64,000 bases of DNA from a virus, in IMG/VR virus record IMGVR_UViG_3300032213_002237, positions 20,200 through 84,199 of that record. One strand, given 5' to 3'. Of this stretch, positions 33,690-41,760 are shown one piece after another. How positions within the stretch are numbered: position 1 is the stretch's first letter; each line of letters begins with the position of its first letter. Below the pieces are notes generated by a model, which saw only the letters and a list, made by a program, of their open reading frames with translations, was not told the DNA's origin and did not search any database. The position numbers were made by a program, and so were the translations under genes.

Positions 33690-35480
33690 TTAAGAATAAA
33701 TTCCTTGACTATAAATTTTCCATTCTTTTTTTCGTCTGTCTTCGTATGGAAAATCAATAAAATGTTGTTCAACATTTCGTAAATTATTTGGATTATTTTT
33801 TAACGCTGCTGATAAATTTGGAGCTTCTTTTGTACAACCATCAAATCCCATTTGATAACATAATGAACACATCGCGTCTAATTGTTGTTGACTTAAGTTT
33901 GGGTATAAATTAAGTATTTTTTTTGCGTTTTTGTTTAATGTGTTTTTCATTAATTCTTTTGCCTTTGTTTCGGTAATATCAGGGTCATTAGGTTTAACAG
34001 GTATTCCACCAGGATAATACGTTGTACCATAACCTATTGTTGCCTTTGCTCCGGGAGTTGGGGATTTTCCTCTTAAACAACAATCAGGTTCTTTTCTCAC
34101 ACATTTACCACCTTTAGCGTCGTCATAAACACACTTAACAAAAAACTCAATATTCGCTACAAAATTTACAAGTTTATCTGAAACTGTTCCGACCCCAACT
34201 GTATTTGAATTTGATGACTTTTCTTTTGCAATTTTTGCAATTTTTTTAGCACCAGCTTTAACTGCATCAACAGCACCTCCTGAATTTGGTGTCATTTGGT
34301 CTTTTGATGGTGCCATAGAAGACCATGTATTCATTAAATTTGATTCTTCTTTTTTATCATCAGAACCAAAATATTTGTTATAGAAATCCATAGTCGATGT
34401 TTGCTCATTAATATTTGGTCTTAAAACCGTCATAGCCTCAGGGAAGTCTTTGTTTAAAACATCCTCATCCTTATTTGTGTAAGGAATGTTTTGTAAAACG
34501 TATCTAATTGAGTTTAGACCTGAAATCTTTTTATCGTTAGAATCCAAAACAACCCACGGATGATTCACTGTAGATGTCTTATCAAAAAGTTTTTGTTTAT
34601 ATTCTGTAAACTTTTCCCACACATCTTGCATCTTCTCATCATTCTCAGAATACTTCCAATATTTCAATGGTGACTTCTGTCTGAAATCAAATCTCTTAGC
34701 TTGAGTTTCTTTATCTATTGAGAACCAAAGTTTAAATAAGTAATCCCCATCAACAACCAATGATTCTTCAAAATCCTGAACATTATCCATAAAGTCTTCG
34801 TACTCTTCTGACGAACCATAACCCATTACAGGTTCAACTAATCCTCTATTGTACCAACTTCTATCAAAGAAGTTTATCTTACCTTTTTCAATTTGATTAC
34901 TGTATCTATCCCACCAGTTCTTTCTTTCATCAGGTGTTGGGATACCAAGAGCAATAACTTTATAATATCTTGGATTTAAATTTTCAGTGAATTTCTTAAT
35001 TGTAGAACCTTTACCTGCCGAGTCTCTTCCTTCAAAAACAATTATAACAGTTTTACCTGTTTGTTTTAACCATTCCTGTAACTTTAAAAGTTCAACCTGT
35101 AGAAAAAATATTTCTTTTTTATAAATGTCTTTATCTAAAATTGATGGTTCTTCTTCAGGATTAACAACTTCTTTTTTATTTTTTCTTTTTTCTAATGATT
35201 TAGTTAGTTGTTTGAAAAATTCAAAAACATTAATATCTTTGTTACCTTTTAACTTTAAAGTTTTTAAAACACCTCTTGTTATTAATCCAAAATCAACCAA
35301 ACCGTCTTTTGAGTAATCATCAATTTTATTAATAAATTTTTGAATTTGAGCACTATACACTTTATTATCTTTTAAAACTGAAACAAGATATTTTATTTCA
35401 GGGCTATATTTTGGCTTATCGGCCTCTTGTAAACCCATCATGTTTTTCATCTTACTAACTTCAGTCAATAAATTCCTCAT
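33690..35480 (-). CDS. Fusion of polyphosphate kinase 2 (PPK2) and a T4-type lysozyme domain
   Basis: 596 aa. The leader MRNLLTEVSKMKNMMGLQEA fits the packaged-protein pattern (LQE-A). Residues about 115-345 are a PPK2 domain: Walker A FEGRDSAGKGSTIKKF (about 149-164), Walker B/lid FFDRSWYNRGLVEPVMGY (about 204-221) and WKYSENDEKMQDVWEKFTEY. PPK2 enzymes move phosphate between polyphosphate and nucleotides. Residues about 345-440 are a linker. Residues about 440-596 resemble GH24 lysozymes (IEFFVKCVYDD with the likely catalytic Glu, KATIGYGTTYYPGG, LSQQQLDAMCSLCYQMGF). Both halves look intact. TATTTATC lies at the ATG, so a late, virion-packaged enzyme is likely. Confidence 0.85.
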   Translation of the reverse strand: MRNLLTEVSKMKNMMGLQEADKPKYSPEIKYLVSVLKDNKVYSAQIQKFINKIDDYSKDGLVDFGLITRGVLKTLKLKGNKDINVFEFFKQLTKSLEKRKNKKEVVNPEEEPSILDKDIYKKEIFFLQVELLKLQEWLKQTGKTVIIVFEGRDSAGKGSTIKKFTENLNPRYYKVIALGIPTPDERKNWWDRYSNQIEKGKINFFDRSWYNRGLVEPVMGYGSSEEYEDFMDNVQDFEESLVVDGDYLFKLWFSIDKETQAKRFDFRQKSPLKYWKYSENDEKMQDVWEKFTEYKQKLFDKTSTVNHPWVVLDSNDKKISGLNSIRYVLQNIPYTNKDEDVLNKDFPEAMTVLRPNINEQTSTMDFYNKYFGSDDKKEESNLMNTWSSMAPSKDQMTPNSGGAVDAVKAGAKKIAKIAKEKSSNSNTVGVGTVSDKLVNFVANIEFFVKCVYDDAKGGKCVRKEPDCCLRGKSPTPGAKATIGYGTTYYPGGIPVKPNDPDITETKAKELMKNTLNKNAKKILNLYPNLSQQQLDAMCSLCYQMGFDGCTKEAPNLSAALKNNPNNLRNVEQHFIDFPYEDRRKKEWKIYSQGIYS

Positions 35481-35553
35481 ACTGATAAATACTTTTTAAT
35501 AAATATTTTGTTAATCTTGATTATTTTTAATAAAACGCATATATTTAATTTTA

Positions 35554-35622
35554 ATGACTACAAAAAAAGTTAAAAGAAAATTACGAAATTTAAATAACAA
35601 TAATATTTTTAAGAAATCCTGA
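35554..35622 (+). CDS. Possible 22-aa basic peptide
   Basis: MTTKKVKRKLRNLNNNNIFK, ending KS. Preceded by TATTTAATTTTA and followed at once by a terminator. So short that coding is uncertain, but the promoter-terminator framing and composition argue for it. Confidence 0.35.
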   Translation: MTTKKVKRKLRNLNNNNIFKKS

Positions 35623-35642
35623 CATTTGTCAGGATTTTTTTT
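35614..35642 (+). terminator. Strong intrinsic terminator
   Basis: AAATCCTGACA-TT-TGTCAGGATTT followed by a T run. Confidence 0.85.
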
Positions 35643-35677
35643 GCCCTTTTAATAAATAAAACAAAAAAAACAAAAAA

Positions 35678-36502
35678 ATGAAAAACACAGAAACTTACAA
35701 CGAGTTAGTTCAAAAAATGAGAACATTCTTCCAAAACAAAGGTTTTAAAGAAGTTCCAACCCAATCAAGATTGTCAATCTTGGCAGCGTGTGAAAATCCA
35801 CACTCAATAACAACATTTAATTATCAAGGAGAAGTTTGGCCACTACCACAGACGGGTCAAATGTGGTTAGAATACGAACTTCTTAAGAATCCTGAATGGA
35901 ATGGTGTTTATTGTATTTCAACGTCTTATAGACAAGAAAAAGACCCAATTCCAGGTCGTCATGAAATGATTTTTCCAATGTTTGAGTTCGAATCAAAAGG
36001 TGGGATGAAAGAAATGTTAAAACTTGAATCTGAACTTTTAGATTATTTAGGGTTTGATTCACCTGTAGAAGTTAACTACGATGATGTATGTGAAGAGTAC
36101 GGTGGGGTTTCAATTTTAGAAAACGAACACGAAACAAGAATGTGGGAAGAAAAAGGACCAGTAGTATCATTACAGAATTTCCCATACAGAACAAATCCAT
36201 TTTGGAACATGAGAGAAAGTGAAAACAAAATATTCAACAAAGTTGATGTAATTCTTTACGGACAAGAAACAATTGGTTCGGCTGAAAGAAGTTCTAACGT
36301 GGAAGAAATGAGAAATAATTTCTACACAATAGAAAATGGAAAATATTCTGAAAAACTATTTGAGCTATTCGGTAAAGAAAGAGTTGAGAAAGAATTAGAA
36401 GAATTTTTATCACACAATTTCTTCCCACGATTTGGTGGTGGTATCGGAATGACTCGTTTATCAAGAGCTTACGAATTACTACAACAAGAAGTTACAGTAT
36501 AA
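35678..36502 (+). CDS. Stand-alone class II aminoacyl-tRNA-synthetase-like core
   Basis: 274 aa. Motif 2 appears as SYRQEKDPIPGRHEMIFPMF (ATP-binding Arg and Glu) and motif 3 as FPRFGGGIGMTRLSR. Other parts (VWPLPQTGQMWLEYELL, VILYGQETIGSAERS) resemble the Asp/Asn/Lys synthetase group. There is no anticodon-binding domain. Relatives of this shape act as asparagine synthetase A-like or other ATP-dependent aminoacyl ligases, so tRNA charging should not be assumed. Flanked by terminators and thus a single-gene unit. Confidence 0.8.
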   Translation: MKNTETYNELVQKMRTFFQNKGFKEVPTQSRLSILAACENPHSITTFNYQGEVWPLPQTGQMWLEYELLKNPEWNGVYCISTSYRQEKDPIPGRHEMIFPMFEFESKGGMKEMLKLESELLDYLGFDSPVEVNYDDVCEEYGGVSILENEHETRMWEEKGPVVSLQNFPYRTNPFWNMRESENKIFNKVDVILYGQETIGSAERSSNVEEMRNNFYTIENGKYSEKLFELFGKERVEKELEEFLSHNFFPRFGGGIGMTRLSRAYELLQQEVTV

Positions 36503-36505
36503 ACT

Positions 36506-36536
36506 ACAAATCCCCTCATTTGAGGGGATTTTTTTA
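36506..36536 (+). terminator. Terminator after the synthetase-like gene
   Basis: AAATCCCCTC-ATTT-GAGGGGATTTTTTT hairpin. Confidence 0.9.
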
Positions 36537-36698
36537 TTCTTTAATCTCTTTCATCAACTTACCCCACAAGACTGTCTGTAATAGGATAAGACCAGTACTT
36601 AAAACAAATACAGGTAATGATGGTGAGGTTACCATTAATACAACTGATAATACAAGAGCGAACATTGCTGAAGTCAATTTTAGTTTTAAGTTTTTCAT
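36534..36698 (-). CDS. Small two-pass membrane protein, 54 aa
   Basis: MKNLKLKLTSAMFALVLSVV, hydrophobic segments AMFALVLSVVLMVTS and LPVFVLSTGLILLQTVLW, basic tail KLMKEIKE. A host-type -7 element (TATATTTG, minus strand 36731-36724) stands 25 nt before the ATG, which supports this minus-strand reading over an antisense frame. Confidence 0.55.
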   Translation of the reverse strand: MKNLKLKLTSAMFALVLSVVLMVTSPSLPVFVLSTGLILLQTVLWGKLMKEIKE

Positions 36699-36736
36699 AG
36701 TGGTGTTAGTGTTAATTGTTCTACAAATATAAACAA

Positions 36737-36766
36737 AAAAACTCCCGATTGGGAGTTTTTCATTAT
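36737..36766. terminator. Intrinsic terminator
   Basis: AAAAACTCCC-GATT-GGGAGTTTTT; on the minus strand it follows the gene at 36779-37195. Confidence 0.8.
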
Positions 36767-36778
36767 TTTTTTTAAAAA

Positions 36779-37195
36779 TTAACGTCTTCTAATGTGTCTT
36801 CTGATACTCTCAGCCATTGGATTCATTGGTTCTTCATCTTCCATATCCATATTATCCACTTCAACTTCAGAATCCATTTCTTCACCTGAATCCATTTTAT
36901 TACTTTCGTAATCTTGGATAATAGACTTAAGTTCCATTGCTTCTTTTTGTTTCCCTTTAGTATTTCTTAATTCACTATAAAGTTCTTTAAGATAATCCCA
37001 TCCAGCAATACCTAAAAGTCCAATAGTTGTTCCAACCATTGTTACGATAGCACTACCAGTCTCCATAGCTTCGGGATTAAAGAAGTTTTCAACTTCCTCA
37101 CTAACTCTGTTTCTTTTATTTCTCTTTGTTTCTTTAACTACTGTTTTAATTAAGTTAGTTAATTCTGATTCTGATAATCTTACAACTTTTTTCAT
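36779..37195 (-). CDS. Class B leader protein with a membrane segment
   Basis: 138 aa. Leader MKKVVRLSESELTNLIKTVV, hydrophobic stretch SAIVTMVGTTIGLLGIAGW (about 45-65), acidic tail rich in Met/Asp/Glu and a final RRHIRRR. Membrane-linked, possibly packaged. No family recognised. Confidence 0.65.
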   Translation of the reverse strand: MKKVVRLSESELTNLIKTVVKETKRNKRNRVSEEVENFFNPEAMETGSAIVTMVGTTIGLLGIAGWDYLKELYSELRNTKGKQKEAMELKSIIQDYESNKMDSGEEMDSEVEVDNMDMEDEEPMNPMAESIRRHIRRR

Positions 37196-37306
37196 TTTTT
37201 TATATTTTTTTTTATTTTAAGTATTAATCACATTAATATGTTATAAATATTCAGAAATTTTGATTTATCACTTTGAAAATACATTTTTTTCATTTATTAT
37301 TGAAAT

Positions 37307-37732
37307 ATGACAAAAATTAAAAACGGTGATAATGTATCTGTTCATTATACAGGTAAATTAGAAGATGGTTCAGTATTCGACACATCTTTAGCTGAGGGTA
37401 GAGAACCTCTTACAGTAACATTAGGTCAAGGACAATTAATTCCTGGTTTTGAAAACGGATTAATTGATATGACCGCTGGTGAAATGAAAACAATTGAAAT
37501 TGAACCAGAAAATGCTTACGGAGAAATTCAACCTCAAATGATGAGTGAAATACCACTATCTCAAGTCCCTGAAGGTGTTAAAGCCGGGGATATGTTACAA
37601 GGACAAAACCAATTTGGTCCTGTAAACGTTGTAGTTACAGAAGTTAAAGAAAGCACTGTTGTGTTGGACATGAACCACCCACTAGCAGGTAAGAAACTTA
37701 TCTTTGATTTAGAAGTTGTATCTGTAAACTAA
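37307..37732 (+). CDS. SlyD-type FKBP peptidyl-prolyl isomerase
   Basis: 141 aa. FKBP core VSVHYTGKLEDGSVFDTS, LGQGQLIPGFENGL, then PENAYGE. Residues about 75-125 form the insert-in-flap chaperone domain typical of SlyD, and MNHPLAGKKLIFD closes the FKBP fold. The His-rich metal tail of E. coli SlyD is absent. Cytoplasmic folding helper; with Clp and DnaJ-like proteins it forms a protein-quality set. Terminator follows. Confidence 0.9.
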   Translation: MTKIKNGDNVSVHYTGKLEDGSVFDTSLAEGREPLTVTLGQGQLIPGFENGLIDMTAGEMKTIEIEPENAYGEIQPQMMSEIPLSQVPEGVKAGDMLQGQNQFGPVNVVVTEVKESTVVLDMNHPLAGKKLIFDLEVVSVN

Positions 37733-37756
37733 TACAATTTCATTTATTTTAAAAAT

Positions 37757-37783
37757 TTCCCACTTTTTGTGGGATTTTTTTTT
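37757..37783 (+). terminator. Terminator after the FKBP gene
   Basis: AATTTCCCAC-TTTTT-GTGGGATTTTTTTT hairpin. Confidence 0.85.
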
Positions 37784-37791
37784 AAAATAAA

Positions 37792-37822
37792 TTTGTATAA
37801 TCAAAAAACATGTGTATATTTG
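37792..37822 (+). promoter_or_regulatory. Host-type promoter
   Basis: TTTG (37792-37795), 19-nt spacer, TATATTTG (37815-37822), feeding the 61-aa membrane-protein gene. Confidence 0.75.
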
Positions 37823-37864
37823 TAGAAGATAATCAAACAATAACCCTTTAATACTTACAAGAAA

Positions 37865-38050
37865 ATGAAAAATGTAAAAAATGTCCTTTTGGTTTTAGTG
37901 GTTTTAGCAGCACTATCTTTCGTATCCGCAAGATACTTCGCAAATAACATGGATACCTCTTGTTTTTTATTTCAAAGAATCAGTAATTACATTTTATACT
38001 TTGGAATTTTACCAATCATGACTTTTATCCTTATCAAAGATAAAAAGTAA
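37865..38050 (+). CDS. Small two-pass membrane protein, 61 aa
   Basis: Hydrophobic segments NVLLVLVVLAALSFVSARYF and ISNYILYFGILPIMTFILI with a basic C-terminus. Has its own host-type promoter and is followed by a terminator, so it is an isolated early-type gene. Confidence 0.6.
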   Translation: MKNVKNVLLVLVVLAALSFVSARYFANNMDTSCFLFQRISNYILYFGILPIMTFILIKDKK

Positions 38051-38065
38051 TACCACATTACATAA

Positions 38066-38099
38066 TAAAAAAAAGGTAACTATAGTTACCTTTTTTTTT
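38066..38099. terminator. Intrinsic terminator
   Basis: AAAAAAAAGGTAACTA-TAGTTACCTTTTTTTT, almost a perfect palindrome, between convergent genes. Confidence 0.85.
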
Positions 38100-38148
38100 A
38101 AAATTTCATATATTAATTAATAAAAATTAACCTTACATTTAAATTTTA

Positions 38149-38637
38149 TTAGTTTTGAATTTCATCAGTTTTATACCTTTCATCGTCGTTATATTTCATT
38201 AAAATACTTGAAAAATATTTTAAATAATCTACGTTACCATCAAAATTTGCATAACTAGGTATTCCACCGTCAAATCTATAGTCATCAGGTTTTCTAAAAT
38301 CTGTCTGAATATAATCAATAATTAATGGATATTTATTTCCATCCGCATAACCATTTTGAATTGCCCAAAGAGCTGCGTTATACGCATCTTGAGAAGTAAT
38401 TTTACTAATAGCCGTTTTTACTTTTTCTTCATTAGTAAGAGGACCTTCTATAGCATCTCTTAACTCATATGCGGTACCTTTACCAAAATCTAAAAATGCC
38501 GTATTTACAGGTACTGCTTTACCCTTAATTGTTGCAAATGCTTGGTATTCTTCAAATAATTTACCTTTCAAAGATGGATTTGAGTGCATTCCCAAAATTC
38601 TTTGTTTTTCTGATTCGGTTATAACTAATCTTTTCAT
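38149..38637 (-). CDS. Class D leader protein, 162 aa
   Basis: Leader MKRLVITESEKQRILGMHSN combines the ITE-S of class A with the EKQRILxMH of class D, linking the two groups. The rest is a soluble domain (AYELRDAIEGPLTNEEKVKT; YNAALWAIQNGYADGNKYPL). Unknown role. Confidence 0.7.
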   Translation of the reverse strand: MKRLVITESEKQRILGMHSNPSLKGKLFEEYQAFATIKGKAVPVNTAFLDFGKGTAYELRDAIEGPLTNEEKVKTAISKITSQDAYNAALWAIQNGYADGNKYPLIIDYIQTDFRKPDDYRFDGGIPSYANFDGNVDYLKYFSSILMKYNDDERYKTDEIQN

Positions 38638-38705
38638 AATTTTAATTTTAATTTTATTACTATAAATATATCAAACAATGAAAAAAAATAACTATTTTTG
38701 TTTTT

Positions 38706-39239
38706 ATGAATATCTTCTTTTTAGATTGGGACACAAAAAAATGTGCAGAATACCATTGTGATAAACACGTGGTTAAGATGATTCTTGAAACTGCTCAGCT
38801 ATTATGTGGTGCCCACCATGTGACCCACCAAGCACCCACCAAGTACCGCCCAAGTACCGCCCAAGTACCGTACAAGTTATCACACAAAAATCACCCCTGT
38901 TCAATATGGGTTAGAGAGTCATCATCAAACTATCTTTATCTTTGTGACTTAGGACTTGAGTTATGTAAAGAATACACTTATAGATACGGAAAACGTCATA
39001 AATCACAGGATGTAATTGAATGGTGTTTAACAAATAAATTAAACATTCATGACAAAGGTTTTACTGAACCGCCAAAAGCAATGCCTGATGAATACAAAGT
39101 AACAGACGTTATAGAATCATACAGAAACTATTATAACGGAGCTAAGAAAGATTTTGCTAAATGGAAAAATAGAGATATCCCTGAATGGTTTAACCATTCA
39201 TCAACTGTTGCATCTGAGCAACAAGTTGACCTTGTTTAG
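38706..39239 (+). CDS. Conserved phage-type protein, 177 aa
   Basis: MNIFFLDWDTKKCAEYHCDK, HVVKMILETAQLLCGAHHV, HKNHPCSIWVRESSSNYLYL, MPDEYK..DVIESYRNYY. I recognise this layout from many phage genomes, but no function is known to me. Conserved His/Cys suggest metal binding or an enzyme. An internal stretch (38839-38876) contains tandem copies of AAGTACCGCCC, an in-frame expansion. TATTTTTG lies 5 nt before the ATG, so the message may be leaderless. Confidence 0.75.
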   Translation: MNIFFLDWDTKKCAEYHCDKHVVKMILETAQLLCGAHHVTHQAPTKYRPSTAQVPYKLSHKNHPCSIWVRESSSNYLYLCDLGLELCKEYTYRYGKRHKSQDVIEWCLTNKLNIHDKGFTEPPKAMPDEYKVTDVIESYRNYYNGAKKDFAKWKNRDIPEWFNHSSTVASEQQVDLV

Positions 39240-39378
39240 ACTGTAATACACGAATTCTACCCATCTGTTCATCATTCATCTCAAAATGTTCTGCTTTAAT
39301 CTCGTTAATTTGATTATCTAAACGGGTATGTTGTAATAATAGATTACTATACAATTGTGATTTTTGTTCTTGTGTCAT
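39190..39378 (-). CDS. Small coiled-coil protein, 62 aa
   Basis: MTQEQKSQLYSNLLLQHTRL, all-helical, Gln-rich, ending QLVAQMQQLMNG. Its 3' end overlaps the convergent gene by 50 nt. The composition is that of a real coiled-coil protein rather than an antisense artefact. Confidence 0.5.
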   Translation of the reverse strand: MTQEQKSQLYSNLLLQHTRLDNQINEIKAEHFEMNDEQMGRIRVLQSKQGQLVAQMQQLMNG

Positions 39379-39403
39379 AAAATAAAAATAAAAATAAATT
39401 TAA

Positions 39404-39436
39404 AAAAATAAACCCCTTTTTACAAGGGGTTTTAAA
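39404..39436 (-). terminator. Intrinsic terminator
   Basis: AAACCCCTT-TTTAC-AAGGGGTTT, located after the 32-aa minus-strand frame. Confidence 0.75.
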
Positions 39437-39441
39437 GTTTA

Positions 39442-39540
39442 TTAACTTCCACAATAATCATCACATTCGTCTAACAATTCTCCATCATCATAAATTTCTT
39501 GGTTGTAATAGTCTTCGTCAGGGAAATTGTTTAGCATCAT
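39442..39540 (-). CDS. Very small acidic protein, 32 aa
   Basis: MMLNNFPDEDYYNQEIYDDG, then ELLDECDDYCGS. Terminator directly downstream. About 40% Asp/Glu, as in small DNA-mimic or inhibitor peptides; no family can be named. Confidence 0.45.
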   Translation of the reverse strand: MMLNNFPDEDYYNQEIYDDGELLDECDDYCGS

Positions 39541-39594
39541 ATTGTTTTTATTTTAGATTACAAATATAGTGAAAAAATTTAATTATTAGGTTTT

Positions 39595-39942
39595 TTACCA
39601 ATCAATTCCAGGACCAAATTTCCTTTCATCAATAATATCGTTTATATATAATTCAATATTGGGCAACAAATCTTCTATTCTATATTGAATTTCCGCCCTG
39701 ATATTATCAAAATCATCTCTTAACTGAGTTCTGTAAATATTAATGAGAACTTTTATCTTACCTGACATTACAACATCAACAACCTCAATCTTATCAACAG
39801 ATTCAACCTCATGTAATTCATCCATCTCACCCATTCCCCATTCCTCAGATTCTTCTCTTAAACTATCTAATTTAGAATTAATCAATCCCTGAATTAAATT
39901 TTTTGTCTTTTCTAATTGTTTTTGGTCTATGATGTACTTCAT
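39595..39942 (-). CDS. Class A-type leader protein, 115 aa
   Basis: MKYIIDQKQLEKTKNLIQGL, LREESEEWGMGEMDELHEVE, then a beta-helix domain (IEVVDVVMSGKIKVLINIYR). The ITE-S step is replaced (IIDQ), so the leader is divergent. Function unknown. Confidence 0.65.
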   Translation of the reverse strand: MKYIIDQKQLEKTKNLIQGLINSKLDSLREESEEWGMGEMDELHEVESVDKIEVVDVVMSGKIKVLINIYRTQLRDDFDNIRAEIQYRIEDLLPNIELYINDIIDERKFGPGIDW

Positions 39943-39956
39943 ATATTATATATACC

Positions 39957-40661
39957 TTACGCAACGATAATGTTCACATCAACATATTGCCAGTCTCTGT
40001 TTATCATTGTTCTATATTGACCCAAATTTTCTATAATACAATCCCATACAGGGTTTTCAAACAATTCGTCATTATCATACTTTATATCATAAACCAAGTG
40101 AACCATTTCATCATAGTTTTTCATAAAATGATGAACCTTTCTAACAAGGTCATCAACAAATATTTTTTCAATTTCAAAAGTGATGTCTATTCTAAAAGAT
40201 TCACTACTTTCCCAATACATTTCAAAGTCATTATTAACAATATATTTTCCATATATTGTATATATTATGCTGTTATTATCTCTGTATTTTATCTCAACGG
40301 TATCGGTATTTAAACATTTTCTTAATTTTTTTTCATTTTCTTCAGGAATATAAAACTCTCCTTTATTGAAATCATTTAATACTATAAGTGATGGACGTTG
40401 ATATGATTTAATTGATACATTGGCAAAATTTCCAACAGTATCTAATTCATCATCAAGTAAAGAGCTGAGTGCATTGTATGAAAACGGAATGTTATTTGGA
40501 TTTTTTATCTTTAAGATTGGAACCTTAACTAGTTCATTATCCAAATAAATACCAGTATATTTGTCATCATGATAAATTATTAATCCGTGAATCTCTTTTG
40601 ACTTAAAATAGACGGACATTACTTTAGAAAACGCCTTGTATTTGGAAGGTAAAACACTCAT
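39957..40661 (-). CDS. Hypothetical protein, 234 aa
   Basis: Starts MSVLPSKYKAFSKVMSVYFK. Mixed alpha/beta and soluble, with many Asn/Asp and a C-terminal segment LGQYRTMINRDWQYVDVNIIV. Only 3 nt from the upstream gene, so they form a pair. It resembles no family known to me. Confidence 0.65.
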   Translation of the reverse strand: MSVLPSKYKAFSKVMSVYFKSKEIHGLIIYHDDKYTGIYLDNELVKVPILKIKNPNNIPFSYNALSSLLDDELDTVGNFANVSIKSYQRPSLIVLNDFNKGEFYIPEENEKKLRKCLNTDTVEIKYRDNNSIIYTIYGKYIVNNDFEMYWESSESFRIDITFEIEKIFVDDLVRKVHHFMKNYDEMVHLVYDIKYDNDELFENPVWDCIIENLGQYRTMINRDWQYVDVNIIVA

Positions 40662-40664
40662 GTA

Positions 40665-41174
40665 TTATATTTCGTATTCGTCAGGGATTATTTCTTCAAC
40701 GTCTTCTTCTGTTGTATTAATCACTCGTTTCATATCTCTCCAATCAATACCATTGATTGATAGAATATGTACCATTGTCATACCTGAATTAAGTTTTTTA
40801 TCGTTAAGTAATGCCCATTCATCCGCAGTATCATCCTCATACATTTTTAAATAATTATATAAGATTGCAATATCAACTTCATCAGTAACTTCAGGTATTA
40901 TCACATCAACATAAACGTCATACATTTCTCCAAAGTAGTCATCTGCCACTTCAACAGCTTTTATTTGAACAGGAAGTCGGTATCTTTTGGACAAATCGTC
41001 AAGATAGAACTCAATATTACCTCCTAACTTTGAATCAACCAATGCTTTTAGATATGGATATTTGGAAACTTTTTGAATGAATTGTTCTAACCCACCAAAA
41101 AACTTGGCAATATCCAAAACTGAGCCTCCTTTATCAATTAAACCAATTACTTTTTGTGAAAAATTATCAGACAT
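40665..41174 (-). CDS. Hypothetical protein, 169 aa
   Basis: Started at ATG 41174 (MSDNFSQKVIGLIDKGGSVL), because TATTTATC lies just before it and inside the longer frame. Helical head (LEQFIQKVSKYPYLKALVD), beta middle (YDVYVDVIIPEVTDEVDIAI), acidic end. Paired with the 234-aa gene. Confidence 0.65.
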   Translation of the reverse strand: MSDNFSQKVIGLIDKGGSVLDIAKFFGGLEQFIQKVSKYPYLKALVDSKLGGNIEFYLDDLSKRYRLPVQIKAVEVADDYFGEMYDVYVDVIIPEVTDEVDIAILYNYLKMYEDDTADEWALLNDKKLNSGMTMVHILSINGIDWRDMKRVINTTEEDVEEIIPDEYEI

Positions 41175-41196
41175 ATAAGATAAATACATCATAAAA

Positions 41197-41229
41197 CAAA
41201 AAACCCCACTCAGATGAATGGGGGTTTAA
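41197..41229 (-). terminator. Intrinsic terminator
   Basis: AAAACCCCACTC-AGAT-GAATGGGGGTTTT hairpin following the gene at 41233-41739. Confidence 0.8.
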
Positions 41230-41232
41230 AAA

Positions 41233-41739
41233 TTACTCCTCTTCCTCGTCAAGATATCTACCAAGATTAACAGGTTGCACAAATGTCCCCTCAAGTTCGG
41301 ACATTTCTTTTTTATACTCCTCAACAGTCTCAACTGAATAGATGGGAGCAAATAATGGACGACGACTAAATGGAACGTTATCTCGGTTTTCCCATTCCTC
41401 CAATTCTTTTTCTATATTAGGAATTTGTCGTTTCAAATATGAATATTTGTACCACTTCTCGTAGTCCTCACGTGTAGGAAAGAATTTAACGTCACCGTAG
41501 TTATAAATATTCAAATCAGGGTTGTTTGTATAAACATTAAGAATACCATCATAACCATCATACTGATTACATAACTCTTGAAGAGTATATGGGTTTGTTA
41601 TACCTTTTTCTTCCCAACTTCTTCCATAGGAATTAATTTTACAGATATAAAAATATCCGTCTTCAAAAGAATAAATTTGACTGTTAATCTTGTCTTTCAA
41701 TTCAACAAGTTGTTTGATTGTATAATTAGATAAATCCAT
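41233..41739 (-). CDS. Hypothetical protein, 168 aa, near-leaderless
   Basis: MDLSNYTIKQLVELKDKINS. Soluble, aromatic-rich (YFYICKINSYGRSWEEKGIT) and acidic at the end. TATATTTG (minus strand 41751-41744) ends 4 nt before the ATG. Probably an early gene by promoter type. No family recognised. Confidence 0.65.
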   Translation of the reverse strand: MDLSNYTIKQLVELKDKINSQIYSFEDGYFYICKINSYGRSWEEKGITNPYTLQELCNQYDGYDGILNVYTNNPDLNIYNYGDVKFFPTREDYEKWYKYSYLKRQIPNIEKELEEWENRDNVPFSRRPLFAPIYSVETVEEYKKEMSELEGTFVQPVNLGRYLDEEEE

Positions 41740-41760
41740 GGGACAAATATAAAATAAAAT

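Noticed and set aside
36520-36732. Plus-strand frame of 70 aa
   Set aside because: It is antisense to a better minus-strand membrane peptide with its own promoter box and begins inside a terminator.
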